A stretch of 64,000 bases of DNA from Sthenelais limicola (lineage: Eukaryota; Annelida; Polychaeta; Phyllodocida; Sigalionidae): positions 26,914,873-26,978,872 of the forward strand of contig OW804102.1 of the NCBI GenBank assembly GCA_942159475.1, written 5' to 3'. Shown here one piece after another: positions 30,730-41,576 of the stretch (within the stretch, counting starts at the first letter, position 1; each line of letters begins with the position of its first letter). Position numbers and translations under genes: made by a program. The notes below the pieces were generated by a model, which saw only the letters and a program-made list of their open reading frames with translations, searched no databases and was not told the origin of the DNA.

Positions 30730-32190
30730 AAAGATAGGGGAGAGAGAGGGCAGTTCATAGGGGCAGTTAATAGGGATAGTTAGACATAGGTTAGATAGGG
30801 ATATAGATAGTTAGATATAGGGGCAGTTAGATATAGGGCCAGTTAGACATAGGGGCAGTTAGACATAGGGGCAGTTAGATATAGGTCCAGTTAGATATAG
30901 GGGCAGTTAGACATAGGTCCAGTTAGATATAGGTCCAGTTAGATATAGGGGCAGTTAGATATAGGGGCAGTTAGACATAGGTCCAGTTAGATATAGGTCC
31001 AGTTAGATATAGGGGCAGTTAGATATAGGGGCAGTTAGACATAGGTCCAGTTAGAAATAGGAGCAGTTAGATATAGGGGCAGTTAGATATAGGGGCAGTT
31101 AGACATAGGGGCAGTTAGATATAGGGGCAGTTAGACATAGGTCCAGTTAGATATAGGGGCAGTTAGATATAGGGGCAGTTAGATATAGGGGCAGTTAGAT
31201 ATAGGGGCAGTTAGATATAGGGGCAGTTAGACATAGGGGCAGTTAGATATAGGGGCAGTTAGACATAGGTCCAGTTAGATATAGGTCCAGTTAGATATAG
31301 GGGCAGTTAGATATAGGGGTAGTTAGATATAGGTCCAGTTAGATATAGGGGCAGTTAGATATAGGGGCAGGTAGACATAGGTCCAGTTAGATATAGGAGC
31401 AGTTAGATATAGGGGCAGTTAGATATAGGGCCAGTTAGATATAGGAGCAGTTAGATATAGGGGCAGTTAGATATAGGGGCAGTTAGACATAGGTCCAGTT
31501 AGATATAGGAGCAGTTAGATATAGGGGCAGTTAGATATAGGGGCAGTTAGATATAGGGGCAGTTAGATATAGGGTCAGTTAGATATAGGGGCAGTTAGAC
31601 ATAGGTCCAGTTAGATATAGGAGCAGTTAGATATAGGGGCAGTTAGATATAGGGCCAGTTAGATATAGGAGCAGTTAGATATAGGGGCAGTTAGATATAG
31701 GGGCAGTTAGACATAGGTCCAGTTAGATATAGGAGCAGTTAGATATAGGGGCAGTTAGATATAGGGGCAATTAGATATAGGGGCAGTTAGATATAGGGGC
31801 AGTTAGACGTAAGGGCAGTTAGAGATAGGGGCAGTTAGATATAGGGGCAGTTAGATATAGGGACAGTTAGACATAAGGGCAGTTAGAGATAGGGGCAGTT
31901 AGATATAGGGGCAGTTAGATATAGGGGCAGTTAGACATAAGGGCAGTTAGAGATAGGGGCAGTTAGATATAGGGGCAGTTAGATATAGGGGCAGTTAGAC
32001 ATAGGGGCAGTTAGAGATAGGGGCAGTTAGATATAGGGGCAGTTAGATATAGGGGCAGTTATATATAGGGGCAGTTAGACATAGGGCAATTAGATATAGG
32101 GCCAGTTAGATATAGGGGCAATTAGATATAGGGGCAGTTAGACATAGGGGCAGTTAGATATAGGGGCAGTTAGATATAGGTCAAGTTCAT
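30730..32190. repeat. 16-bp satellite, about 90 units, 112-bp higher-order period
   Basis: The unit is CAGTTAGATATAGGGG (16 bp) with variants GACATAGG, GGTCCAG, GGAGCAG and GAGATAGG. The marker GACATAGGTCCAG recurs at 31374, 31486, 31598 and 31710, exactly 112 bp (7 units) apart. Repeats abut with no spacers. Confidence 0.93.
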
Positions 32191-32199
32191 AGCGTTACA

Positions 32200-32577
32200 G
32201 TTCATACAGTTAGAGATAGGGCCAGTTAGAGATAGGACAGTGAGAGATAGGATCAGTAGAAGAGCTGGATTGTTTACGGGCGCACCATTCAAGCCTTTCC
32301 ATCAAGCTATCACAAACACTATGTATTTGAAGAACTTAAACAGCATTCAATGTTTGATGTGTATACACAAATATATCTACACGTATAAATATCACCTACA
32401 CTGCCCCCATACCCTACTTCACCCCTACAGCACTTGCAACAGCAGCCACAACTCATTTCTATGTTTATAATTTCACATCCTTCAATTAGTATACATGGTC
32501 ATGCTCATGGTGTCTTGTATGTTTTGTTTCTTAGGTCCATGAAAACTGAATCCCGTCGAATGTAACCACACGTTATT
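32200..32577. other. No recognised feature
   Basis: Decayed edge of the satellite followed by unique-looking sequence; the 76-codon frame from 32240 is unsupported. Confidence 0.4.
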
Positions 32578-32876
32578 ACACCCCTGTGCTGCAGTTGCCT
32601 ATACCTTCAGCATTGTATGTCACACTTGGTCAAGGTGGTGCATAACATGTAAATTATGTCACCCTTGGTGCATACAACAAGTAGGTCCGCTAAAAACTGA
32701 AATTACTTATTTTATTTTCATATATTTATATTTTCTATTCACTAATGGGGTGTAATAAATATGGACCTCGGGAGTGCGGAAGATCTCGGGCTAACGCCCT
32801 CTAACTTCCTGCACTCCCTCGGTCAATAACAAGTGTACAGACTTCCCCCTTGCTATGTTCCATCTATTTCTGTCAC
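32578..32876 (+). mobile_element. Dispersed repeat family H, second copy
   Basis: Matches 19195-19510 (TGCTGCAGTTGCCTATACC, GTCACACTTGGTCAAGG, CCTCGGGAGTGCGGAAGATC) but lacks about 30 bp of the foldback arm (AACAAAGCTCGGGTGAAG). Its 3' edge falls on the acceptor-like TATTTCTGTCACAG of the exon candidate. Confidence 0.75.
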
Positions 32877-32878
32877 AG

Positions 32879-33055
32879 TGTATCCCAGTAGTTTGCCAAC
32901 ATTGTAATATCCTGCCCAGTCCTCACCGACAAGAACACATTGTGGCAGAAAGTGGCTTCGAATTTCCGTGTGAATTGTATTATTTTTGTCTGAAACTTAA
33001 GCCTTCCAGAATTCAAATTACTGTAGGAAATTGGACAGTGTCATTTACCACTGAC
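32879..33055 (+). CDS. Candidate internal exon, 177 bp, phase 0-0
   Basis: Acceptor TATTTCTGTCACAG ends at 32878 and a donor CTGAC|GTAAGG follows 33055. The 59 codons begin CIPVVCQHCNIL and end VGNWTVSFTTD, with cysteines spaced C-x4-C-x2-C, then C-x5-C. Composition and varied codons look like real protein, perhaps extracellular, but no family is recognised. It sits between a family H repeat and a family A MITE. A phase-compatible candidate follows at 35092. Confidence 0.35.
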
Positions 33056-33085
33056 GTAAGGCTTTCAATGCCTGGAAATGTTCAT

Positions 33086-33321
33086 GGGTTAGATCTTCAG
33101 TAAATGTATAATTGGCAGATCTACACATTTAGTAAATTCTGCCAAATTTAAACTGAAAAATGGTCAATACTAGGTATATCTGAGTATATTTGATATTACC
33201 TTAGTTCACACAATCTCTTTGGTTATGTTGAACGGCATTTTGAACTTCACTTTTGTCTTAAATTTGGATTATTTGAGGGGATTGGTAAAGGTGAATTGTA
33301 CATTTCGTCGCGATTTGACCC
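33086..33321 (+). mobile_element. MITE family A with TCAT duplication
   Basis: GGGTTAGATCTTCAG to GCGATTTGACCC, flanked by TCAT (33082-33085, 33322-33325). Lies 30 bp downstream of the candidate donor site. Confidence 0.88.
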
Positions 33322-33467
33322 TCATATCAAATATTATTAGACTTTAATCAAATTGTTAGGCAAGACTTGCTTCTCATTGCTTAATATTGAGATTATATTG
33401 TGGTAGCTACATGGTATACTCGTTAACTAAGATGTGTAATGACTAGAAGTGGAGTGATTGATTTAAT

Positions 33468-33696
33468 AGGGAGGTTTAGCAAGTCTGACGTGAACGTATC
33501 CGTAACGTATCCGTAACGTACATTAAAACGAAGAAATACGTTCAGCTAAAGTTTGGCCGGAAAAACGTAACATAGGATGTCATCCAAAATGTTTCATCTT
33601 ACAATCATTCTTTATACATAAAAATGCGATGTAATTCACAAAAAAAATACGGATACGTTTATACAATTGAGATAGGATTGCTTGCGGAACCTCCCT
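33468..33696. mobile_element. MITE, about 229 bp, ends AGGGAGGTT
   Basis: AGGGAGGTTTAGCAAG on the left and CTTGCGGAACCTCCCT on the right, with AAT on both sides. Inside are CGTATCCGTAACGTATCCG direct repeats and ATACGGATACG near the other end, so the subterminal motif is inverted too. Single copy here. Confidence 0.65.
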
Positions 33697-33811
33697 AATT
33701 ATGTAGAAGAGTATAAGTATTTATGGCGTTAATATAAGACTACATAGATACAACTATTCCGATCAGGCGCGGTCTGATGTGAAGTAGAGTGATGATGGTA
33801 CTGACATATAT

Positions 33812-34046
33812 GGGTCAAGTCGTCAGAAAATGTACAATTCACCTTCATCACTTCTCTCAAATAACCCCCATTTAAGACAGCAATGAGCTTCAAAATGCAG
33901 TTTAACATAACAGAACTGATACTTTAAATCAATGCGAGACCAAATATACTCAGATGTATCTGGTATTTATCATTTTTCAGCCTAATTTAGCAGAATTTCC
34001 TCAATGTGTAGAGCTGCAAATTGTACATTTTCTGAAAATCCGACCC
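33812..34046 (-). mobile_element. MITE family A with ATAT duplication
   Basis: GGGTCAAGTCGTCAG to GAAAATCCGACCC, flanked by ATAT (33808-33811, 34047-34050). Confidence 0.85.
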
Positions 34047-34086
34047 ATATAACGTCTGCCGCGTTATCACTTCTTGGCTTATATGT

Positions 34087-34318
34087 GGGTGAAATCGCCA
34101 GAAAAATTACAATTCGCCTTCACCAATCCTTTTAAACAATCCAAATTTAAGACAAAAGTAAAGTTCAAAATTCAGTAAACAAACAAACAGATTGTTTGAA
34201 TCAAGGCAATATCAACTATATTCAGATATACCTAGTACTGACCATTTTTCAGCCTAATTTAGCAGTATTTACTAAATGTGTAGATGTGCCAGTTGTACTT
34301 TTGTTGAAGATCTGACCC
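34087..34318 (-). mobile_element. MITE family A
   Basis: GGGTGAAATCGCCAG to GAAGATCTGACCC; flanks ATGT and GTGT differ at one position. Only 40 bp from the preceding copy, same orientation. Confidence 0.82.
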
Positions 34319-34436
34319 GTGTATGTATATTGTTCATTTCCAGTGAAACATGGTAATACAAGTCCCACATATACCATAATCTACTTCTGGAAATGGGTGG
34401 TCCCCGTCTATGGAAGCCATAGATCTTCCAGGGATT

Positions 34437-34505
34437 TTTTTTTTTTTTTTTTTTTTTTTAAACAAATTTTATTGACAATTTCACATTCGTGATACGTTTC
34501 ATGCA
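34437..34505 (-). mobile_element. Retroposon 3' tail with poly(A)
   Basis: On the minus strand: CATGAAACGTATCACGAATG, TGAAATTGTCAATAAAATTT, then a long A run (T21 or so on the plus strand). The same 55 bp occurs at 62767-62822, also on the minus strand. AATAAA plus poly(A) marks a LINE/SINE end. Confidence 0.7.
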
Positions 34506-34581
34506 AACGTTTATAATCCCTACTAGAGTATGTGACGAAAGGATCTAACATAGTAGGGATAAGATTGGGTAAGTATAAAAT

Positions 34582-34762
34582 GTGATGTGTTGCAGGAAAA
34601 TGAGTCACAAGTCGCATAAATTGGATTTTGAGATATAATTATATTTGACAAATTAGATCAAGCCAATTCCAATGATAGTAAATATTAAGGACATCTAAGA
34701 AGTGTTTCTTTATGTTATGTTTGATGTATTTCTGTTCGAAATAAAGTTTGCAATCTTGTTTT
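34582..34762 (-). mobile_element. MITE family B, truncated by a family A fragment
   Basis: GTGATGTGTTGCAGGAAAAT then CAAGCCAATTCCAATGATAG, reverse order of the standard copy. Ends at CAATCTTGTTTT where family A sequence begins. Confidence 0.7.
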
Positions 34763-34922
34763 ACACTGGGAAATGATCAAATCTAGGTATATCTTAGTAT
34801 ATTTGACATTGCTTTGATTCAAGCAATCTGTTTGGTTATGTTGAACTTTATTTTTGTCTTAAATTTCGGTTAATTGAGAGGATTGGTGAAGGCAAATTGT
34901 ACATTTTCTGACGACTTCACCC
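34763..34922 (+). mobile_element. MITE family A, 5'-truncated
   Basis: Starts ACTGGGAAATGATCAAATC and ends GACGACTTCACCC. The first third is missing at the junction with MITE B. Confidence 0.75.
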
Positions 34923-35091
34923 ATAACGGTTGCAAGGCCTCACATACAAGTAAGCATAGTGGTATGTTTAATTATCATAAACTGGTAGAATTTTATATGA
35001 CAGTTTAATGACGGTCGATGTACTTGAATGTTAGCGATTAAGACATGTTAACTTCAATCTTCTATATATACCTTATTTTGTATAATTTAGG

Positions 35092-35141
35092 ACGCTGTGG
35101 ATATCTACAGTGTAGAACCGTCTGCCCGATTTGTGAACAGG
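35092..35141 (+). CDS. Candidate short internal exon, 50 bp
   Basis: Acceptor TTTTGTATAATTTAG ends at 35091; donor AACAG|GTAAAAG follows 35141. In the phase left by the candidate exon ending at 33055 it reads DAVDIYSVEPSARFVN and stays open. Another frame is also open (RCGYLQCRTVCPICEQ), so the phase is not settled by the sequence. Low confidence on its own; more interesting as a pair. Confidence 0.25.
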
Positions 35142-35775
35142 TAAAAGCATACCTCAATTATTCGTACTCTGTTATTTAATACCACATCTCATCTCATACC
35201 ATTTATCTATTCACTGTTCACTATAATTTATTTTATAATACATGTTGTTAATGTTGTAACTAAGTTATCGAATCAAGTATAGGCATTCTTTGGAAGACCT
35301 GGCTAATTCAGGAATGTAACTTTTGTTTTAACCAGACATTGAACTCCTTTGTGCTACTAGATCAGCATAATACAGAATACTTGAATTTAATTGAATTGAA
35401 AATTGAACATCATGTAACTGCATATGAAAACATGAAGAAATAATTCGACAAGACGCAAGGTGGCCACATCCCGATACCGCTAAAATAGCAGTAACTAGCA
35501 TTCCTTGCTTATACCAGGGAGACGGTTTCGCACTTTCTCCTCACAAAATACTTCTCAAAAACAAAAATTTAATCGCAGCTTTATAGTCAGAGAAATCCGG
35601 CCGGATCCGCATTTACTCGCAGTTTAAATGTTTGACAATAATAAAGGTTGAGCCGCGCTAACTGCTTTAACCATAGAAAGGCGGTAAAAGAGGCGTTAAA
35701 GGTAAACGACAAGCACCATTGTGTGTTGGTGCATTAAAAGCACATCAACAGACACAAAGGGCTTAGGGAGCAGGT
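35142..35775. other. Unique sequence, no supported feature
   Basis: No inverted ends, arrays or long frames. Would be intron if the exon pair upstream is real. Confidence 0.35.
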
Positions 35776-36010
35776 GGGTCAGATTTTCAGAAAATGTATA
35801 ATTGCCAGCTCTACAAATTTAGTAAATTCTGCAAAATTAGGCTGCAATTTGGTAAATACTAGGGAAATTTGAGTATATTTGGCATTGCATTGTTTCTAGC
35901 AATCTGTTTGGTTAGATTGAACTGAATTTTGAACTTTATTTTCGTCTGAAATTTGGGTTATTTGAGAGGATTGGTGAAGGTAAAGTGTACATTTTCTGAA
36001 AATCTGACCT
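35776..36010 (+). mobile_element. MITE family A
   Basis: GGGTCAGATTTTCAG to GAAAATCTGACCT; flanks AGGT and CGGT differ at one position. Confidence 0.83.
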
Positions 36011-36281
36011 CGGTGTCACACACGCAGGGTAAACAACCAGTCTGTCCGAGAGGCGAGAAGACCAGAGTGGTCATGGGTGTTTTATGTTTTGTTTTAAGTA
36101 TTTTATTCATCACAATATTGTCCTTATTAGTACATTGTTTTTAGTACACGATGATCATTTAATTCATAGGAAAAAATATACAAAAGAAAGATTATTATAT
36201 CAAGAAGTAACAATAGCTATCAAATTTAAAAGGATATCACCTTTTCTTATCAAATATTCTGTTATATTTATATATATGTAT

Positions 36282-36516
36282 GGGTCAGGTTTTCAGCAAA
36301 TGCACAATTGGCAGATCAATACTTTTAGTAAATTTTGCTAAATTAGACTGAAAAATCGTCTACACTAGGTATATCTGAGTATACTTTATATTGCCTTGAT
36401 TCAAACAATCTGTTAGGTCATGTTGAACTGTATTTTGAACCTGATTTTTGTCTTAAATTTGAATTATTTGAGTAGATTGATTGAGACAAGTTGTACATTT
36501 TCTGGCGATTATACCC
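36282..36516 (+). mobile_element. MITE family A
   Basis: GGGTCAGGTTTTCAG to GGCGATTATACCC, all blocks present; the target duplication is not exact. Confidence 0.8.
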
Positions 36517-36802
36517 ATAATTATGTTGTTGTATTGAGTCTGCTGTGTGGACCCTGGATTGTGGACATATTTGATACTCGTCCATTCCTTTATTTTGGAT
36601 TCAAAGTGGTTTGAGTAATTTGAATAATATGTTCCTAAAGTATCTTATTAGGCTTATGGATATTCTTGGTATTATCAAAGAGTATAATTAATTGTACTTT
36701 ATAATCGTAGATTCTCGAATCACTTCACTTTGTTGTATAAACCAAGTGACCGGAGGTATCACTGGGATCGGTATTAGTGTTTTGTTCTTTTGTTCTATAA
36801 TT

Positions 36803-37203
36803 GTGATCCGTTTTAGGAAAATGAGTCATAAGTCGCAAAATACGAATTTTGAGATATATATGAAATGAAGAGATTAAGCCGATTCCAATGATAGTAAACA
36901 TTAGGACACCTGATAAGAATTTCTAGGTTTTAAGTTTGATATTTTTATTTTCAAAAAAAAAAGTTTGCAATGTTTCTTGATGGGTAAATTACCAGTAAAG
37001 TAACTAAATATACTCCATACGAAGGCCTTCAAAACGTAACTATATATTCATTAAATGTCCTGAAATTTGTTGTATGGATATATATGATTATAAGTGCTAA
37101 ACACTCTAAAGATCAGAACATCTCAATAAAGAAGTCTTGTGGAAAAAACACTTTAAAAATATCATTTTTGCAACTTATGAGTCATTTTCCTGGAACACAT
37201 CAC
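36803..37203 (-). mobile_element. MITE family B with AATT duplication
   Basis: GTGATCCGTTTTAGGAAAAT to GAGTCATTTTCCTGG...ACATCAC in reverse block order, flanked by AATT (36799-36802, 37204-37207). It resembles the B copy at 3001-3486 most closely (shared GAAGTCTTGTGGAAAAAACA). Confidence 0.85.
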
Positions 37204-37511
37204 AATTAATTAAGGTTCATTAAAGAGATCAAACGTCATATAATATTAGTAAGTGATAATGAACCTGAGCAGCCCTTGTGAGAGGCGGGAGATAATTGGA
37301 AGGTAATTTAAGTCCAAGTCAAGTTGTATCATTAAATGAAATTTAAAATATTTAGAGATAATACATAACACAAGCACTGGTTAGAGGGGTGTGGTCCTTT
37401 TGATTTAAAAAAGAATCAATTAAAGGCCAGTCACGATGGTCGGAGATGAATTAAATGTAGGTGGAAACTGAAGATGAACGGTTAAGTGCGGATTAAATTG
37501 TATTTCTATTC
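37204..37511. other. No recognised feature
   Basis: Unique-looking AT-rich sequence. Confidence 0.35.
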
Positions 37512-37830
37512 AATAGGGAAGTTGCATAGCCGCATTATGTGACTAATAGTACAGTATAAACTCTATAGGAAGCATGCCAGCATGGAGTATTTATCAATGC
37601 TCTAATGTCAATATTTATGTGTTATACATGTTTCTATTACACATGCCTCCATCTTTCCCATCAAGCATTTGATTAACACAGATCATTTATAAAAGGAAAG
37701 ATGTTGGCGAAATCTTTTTAGAAATTTTCGATGAAAGTGTTGCCAAATATTTGTATATCAGATTTCATCAGAATCCACCCTAGGATGCACTGTAACAGAC
37801 ATGCACAGTGGCACATGCAAATTCCCTAAT
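37512..37830 (+). mobile_element. MITE family C
   Basis: AATAGGGAAGTTGCATAGCC to CACATGCAAATTCCCTAAT, about 319 bp, all blocks present. Confidence 0.8.
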
Positions 37831-38396
37831 AGAATAGAACTAATTGAAATACATTAAGTAGATTCAATATCATATGAAATCAAAACATACTCAATAAATA
37901 GGATTAGAGCTTATGAGGGGGCGGTGATGATTTAATAGTAAATAGAAATAAATTATTTAATGAATATTTATTTCCACTATTATACTCAAAACGTAATAAC
38001 GTCGGATATTTCAGTTATTTTTACATGACTATTCGTCAGGTTTCTATTTATTCTGGAGTTATCTTTTTAAATAGAAACGAATCCAATCGGACGTCATAAA
38101 CTTGTCTAAAATATTTCAGTCTTGCCAGAAATAAACCCAAATGTCTGATTTTAGGTGTGGAGTACAAGCTGGGGTTATTTAGTGAGGTCATCCTGGAGGT
38201 CATTATTCAATTGAATTGAATTAAGAAATTAATTCTAAATGTATCTTCACGAAAGGGAAGGCTCTAGGGGGTCGAAGTTTATGGGAGAGAAGTTTAAGCG
38301 ATGTAGAAGGGAACGATAGATCGATCCCAGAAGTTTATAAGGTAGTGCTGTTAAAAAGATAATGGTATTGTAAACGTTTTGTAGACGAGTTCACTA
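37831..38396. other. No recognised feature
   Basis: AT-rich; includes a short ATTGAATTGAATTAAG repeat near 38210. No frame or inverted ends. Confidence 0.35.
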
Positions 38397-38560
38397 AAGG
38401 GTGGTCTTCACTGGCTGCAGTTAACTCTGCGGTAAGCATTGCAAAGACAAATTGTACATTTTCTTGTGATTTCACCCTTGTTCTTTGAATACAACTGATA
38501 CCAAATATAATTAGATATACCTAGTATTTATCATTTCTCAGCAGAATTTATTAATCAAAC
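38397..38560. mobile_element. Jumble of MITE F and A fragments
   Basis: A left end of family F (AAGGGTGGTCTTCACTGGCT, 38397 to about 38443) is joined to a family A right end (about 38445-38477, GTGATTTCACCC). Then follows a reverse family A interior (about 38490-38555). Likely the result of recombination between MITEs. Confidence 0.6.
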
Positions 38561-38613
38561 GATTACACATGTTCTATAGATGTATGGTGTATGGGTGTGT
38601 AGGACCCACCATA

Positions 38614-38830
38614 AAGGGGGGTGGTCTCCACTGGCTGTGGTAAGCTCTGCGGTAAGCTCTGTGGTAAGCCTTGCGATGGTGTTGTGCTGGTTCTGTAGGT
38701 GGAGAGGTATGACCAGGTACTGCCTGCATGGTTCACTGGCCATGTAGGCAGGACCTCGCCACTTCTCACTATCACAGCACCATCGCAAGGCTCACCGCAG
38801 AGCATAACACAGCCAGTGGAGACCACCCTT
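38614..38830. mobile_element. MITE family F (TA type), reference copy
   Basis: 217 bp with long inverted ends, AAGGGGGGTGGTCTCCACTG and CCAGTGGAGACCACCCTT, followed inward by GCGATGGTG / CACCATCGC. TA on both sides (38612-38613, 38831-38832), as for Tc1/mariner-type targets. Frames of 77 and 87 codons across it are by-products. Confidence 0.75.
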
Positions 38831-39150
38831 TAAATGTTCGCACAACTAGTATGCATGAGCCCTGGGTACTGTTTCATAATGAATGAGACATAGCAAGATT
38901 TATTTTGAAAATTTGCCAATTGTGTTCAAATGTTACAAAGAATGTCCCGGCCTGGCATTTCATAATGTAGGACATTCGCAGGAACATTCGCATACACAGG
39001 AACATTCGCGGGAACATTCGGTGACGGGACTAGCCATGCGTGTTGTCTTAATACGTAATAACCATAAACACAGACAGAGAAGCACCATGGAAAATAAAGA
39101 ACTCGATCTCGTTCTTTATTTTTGCGTCATGCTTCAACTCGCCCAATAAA

Positions 39151-39294
39151 TGCTAAGTATATTTTGTATCACGGTGATATAATGTATCTGTTTTGTGATG
39201 TTAAACTGCATTCTGGAGCTTATTTCTGTCTTAAATGTGGGTTATTTCAGATGATTGGTGAAGGTGAATTGTACATTTTCTGCAGATCTGACCC
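39151..39294 (+). mobile_element. MITE family A, 5'-truncated
   Basis: Begins AGTATATTTTGTATCACGG and ends GCAGATCTGACCC. Confidence 0.72.
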
Positions 39295-39474
39295 ACCTGT
39301 GCTTGACAGGGACTTGTTGCATCTTTGCCTCCTGCTCCGACACAAGCCATCCTGTATGTAGGGCGGGTATGGCATCACTCACTCTCCCTCTAATTACAGC
39401 CTAATTAATCACTAGATTGTCTGGTACATGTCACACAAAACACGCCAGTCATTACGCATTGTATTTGTGTGTTT

Positions 39475-39709
39475 GGGTCAGATTTCCGGAAAATGTACAA
39501 TTCACCTTCACTAATCCTCTCAAATAACCCCCATTTAAGACAACAATGGGCTTCAAAATGCAGTTTAACATAACAGAACTGATACTTTAAATTATTGCGG
39601 TAGCAAATATACCCATATATACCCGGTATTCATCATTTTTCAGCCTTATTTAGCAGAATTGACTAAATGTGTAGATCTGCCAATTGTACATTTTCTGAAA
39701 ATCTGATCC
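39475..39709 (-). mobile_element. MITE family A
   Basis: GGGTCAGATTTCCGG to GAAAATCTGATCC, reverse orientation, all blocks present. Confidence 0.82.
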
Positions 39710-39803
39710 ATGTAGAGCCCATGTGAGGAGGAGTGGTAGCGGCGGGTGCAGTAATGAGCTAACCACCCCCTCCACACACACAAACACCAGCGGTGGGACT
39801 TAT

Positions 39804-40038
39804 GGGTCAGAAACTCACAAAATGTACAACCCACAGATCTACACATTTAGTGCATTCTGCTAAATTAGACTGAAACATTGTCAACACTAGGTATATCTGG
39901 GTGTATTTGGTATTGCCCTGATTGAAGCAGTCTGTTTGGTTAAGCTGAACTAAACTTTGAACTGAATTTTTGTCTTAAATGTGGGTTATTTGGGAGGATT
40001 TTTGAAGGTGAACTGTACATTTTTTGTAAATTTCACCC
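39804..40038 (+). mobile_element. MITE family A
   Basis: GGGTCAGAAACTCAC to GTAAATTTCACCC, forward orientation. Lies 95 bp after an opposite-orientation copy. Confidence 0.82.
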
Positions 40039-41155
40039 ATCTATAGTTAATCGCCTTCTGGTCGCACTCACTCCTTGTGTATACCCACAATAGAATGCTA
40101 CTGAGTCAATTAAGCATGGTGTCACTCATTGTGCCTCGGGTAAGGGTGACATTTCACTGTGTAATGCACACAGTGTTACTGTAATGGGCTGACATAGCAG
40201 GGAAGAGAGTAGACAAAGTATCCGTCCCCTTGCCCCCAGAGGCAGAGCATTGGGGACGAATACTGTCCCATAGGGTTTAGGCTAGAAACACAAATTTAGC
40301 AAATTTCAAACTAAAGTCTTCCTCCTGCTAATAAACCTTACCTCATATCAATAATTCTTTATAATCTTATTATTCTGACTCTCCATAAAGCTAAAAACAG
40401 TGATAAACACAATTTTTGCTTTTGAATGTAAACCCTCTCGCTTCGAATTTTGCTGGAGGCTGAGGGATATGGCCTTGACCTTCCCCATCAGGGGAGCAAC
40501 AAGTGATTTCATTGGACCCACCCATTCCACCCCTTAGTTCCAAAATGGCAGTCACTGCTTTTTGCCTTGACAGGACTTCGGAAATCATGAGATAAATATA
40601 GTTTTAACCGGTGAATATATTATCAAACATGTCTCCAGAGATAGATATAGAGGTACTGTTTAGATTGAGCTAGTTTGTTTTTGTTTATTTCTGGGTTAAT
40701 AATGTGTCTGGAAGGAAAGGATTTTTTGTCTCATGTTTTGAACTGAGGGAAGGGAAGAGGGACATAGGGTGGGCTTGGAGGGTGTAGAGATAGGGAGTGA
40801 AGGGGTCGGAGTCGGGATGCGAGGGGGCAGGGAGATAAGGGACCTGTGTAAGGTAGGTAGAGAGGAGGACATTAGGGAGAGGAGGGGAGGTGAGAGTGGG
40901 GCAGACGGTCCCTGACTGGAGGCAGTAGTGGGGGTCGGTACTGTGACTGACTGAGGACAGGTGTGGAGGTATGCCTGGCAGTTTGAGGGTGGAGGGTCAT
41001 GAATGAGAACACTACTACATACTGTACAGTGAGTTTTTTTCTTTCTAGTGTGCATGAAGATCTATTGTCTCTTATAAAAACATTATGTAATAATGTGATA
41101 AGTCCAAAAGAAGTGTGTGGTAATTAATGAAACTTCATTAATTAACACATAAATG
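40039..41155. other. No supported gene
   Basis: Several frames of 60-119 codons exist (40348 and 40696 on the minus strand). The 40696-41055 one is serine/proline-rich from a G-rich plus strand. No splice, domain or start context supports them. Confidence 0.35.
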
Positions 41156-41157
41156 CA

Positions 41158-41345
41158 GTACTCACAGTGTATGCAGTACCAGTAGTATATATATATGCAG
41201 TACCAGTAGTATATGCAGTATCAGTAGTATATATGCAGTACTCACAGTGTATGCAGTATCAGTAGTATATATATGCAGTATCAGTAGTATATATGTAGTA
41301 TCAGTAGTATATATATGCAGTATCAGTAGTATCAGTAGTAAGTGT
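41158..41345. repeat. AGTAGTATATATGCAGTA array
   Basis: Degenerate short tandem repeat of TATATGCAGTATCAGTAGT and close variants. Confidence 0.85.
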
Positions 41346-41576
41346 GAGTGCAGTATGAATAGGTAGGCCAGGTAGGCCAGGTAATCCTGATGTTGACACT
41401 AGGAGCGTCTTACCTCCAGTCCTGCCTCCAGTGTCCAGGTGCTCCTACACTTTGACTCATTCAGTCTCCATACCTCCTCCATAGCAGCACCGCCTCCTCC
41501 TCCTGCCTCACTCCACTCCTCCAATCACATGCCAGACCTGCTGGTCCTCAGTGTGGTTTGGACTGAGGTGGGCAGG

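Noticed and set aside
30730..32190. CRISPR-like or iteron array
   Set aside because: 16-bp units are contiguous, with no spacers and no replication gene nearby.
38555..38826. Minus-strand frames of 77 and 87 codons
   Set aside because: They cross the family F MITE and its inverted ends.
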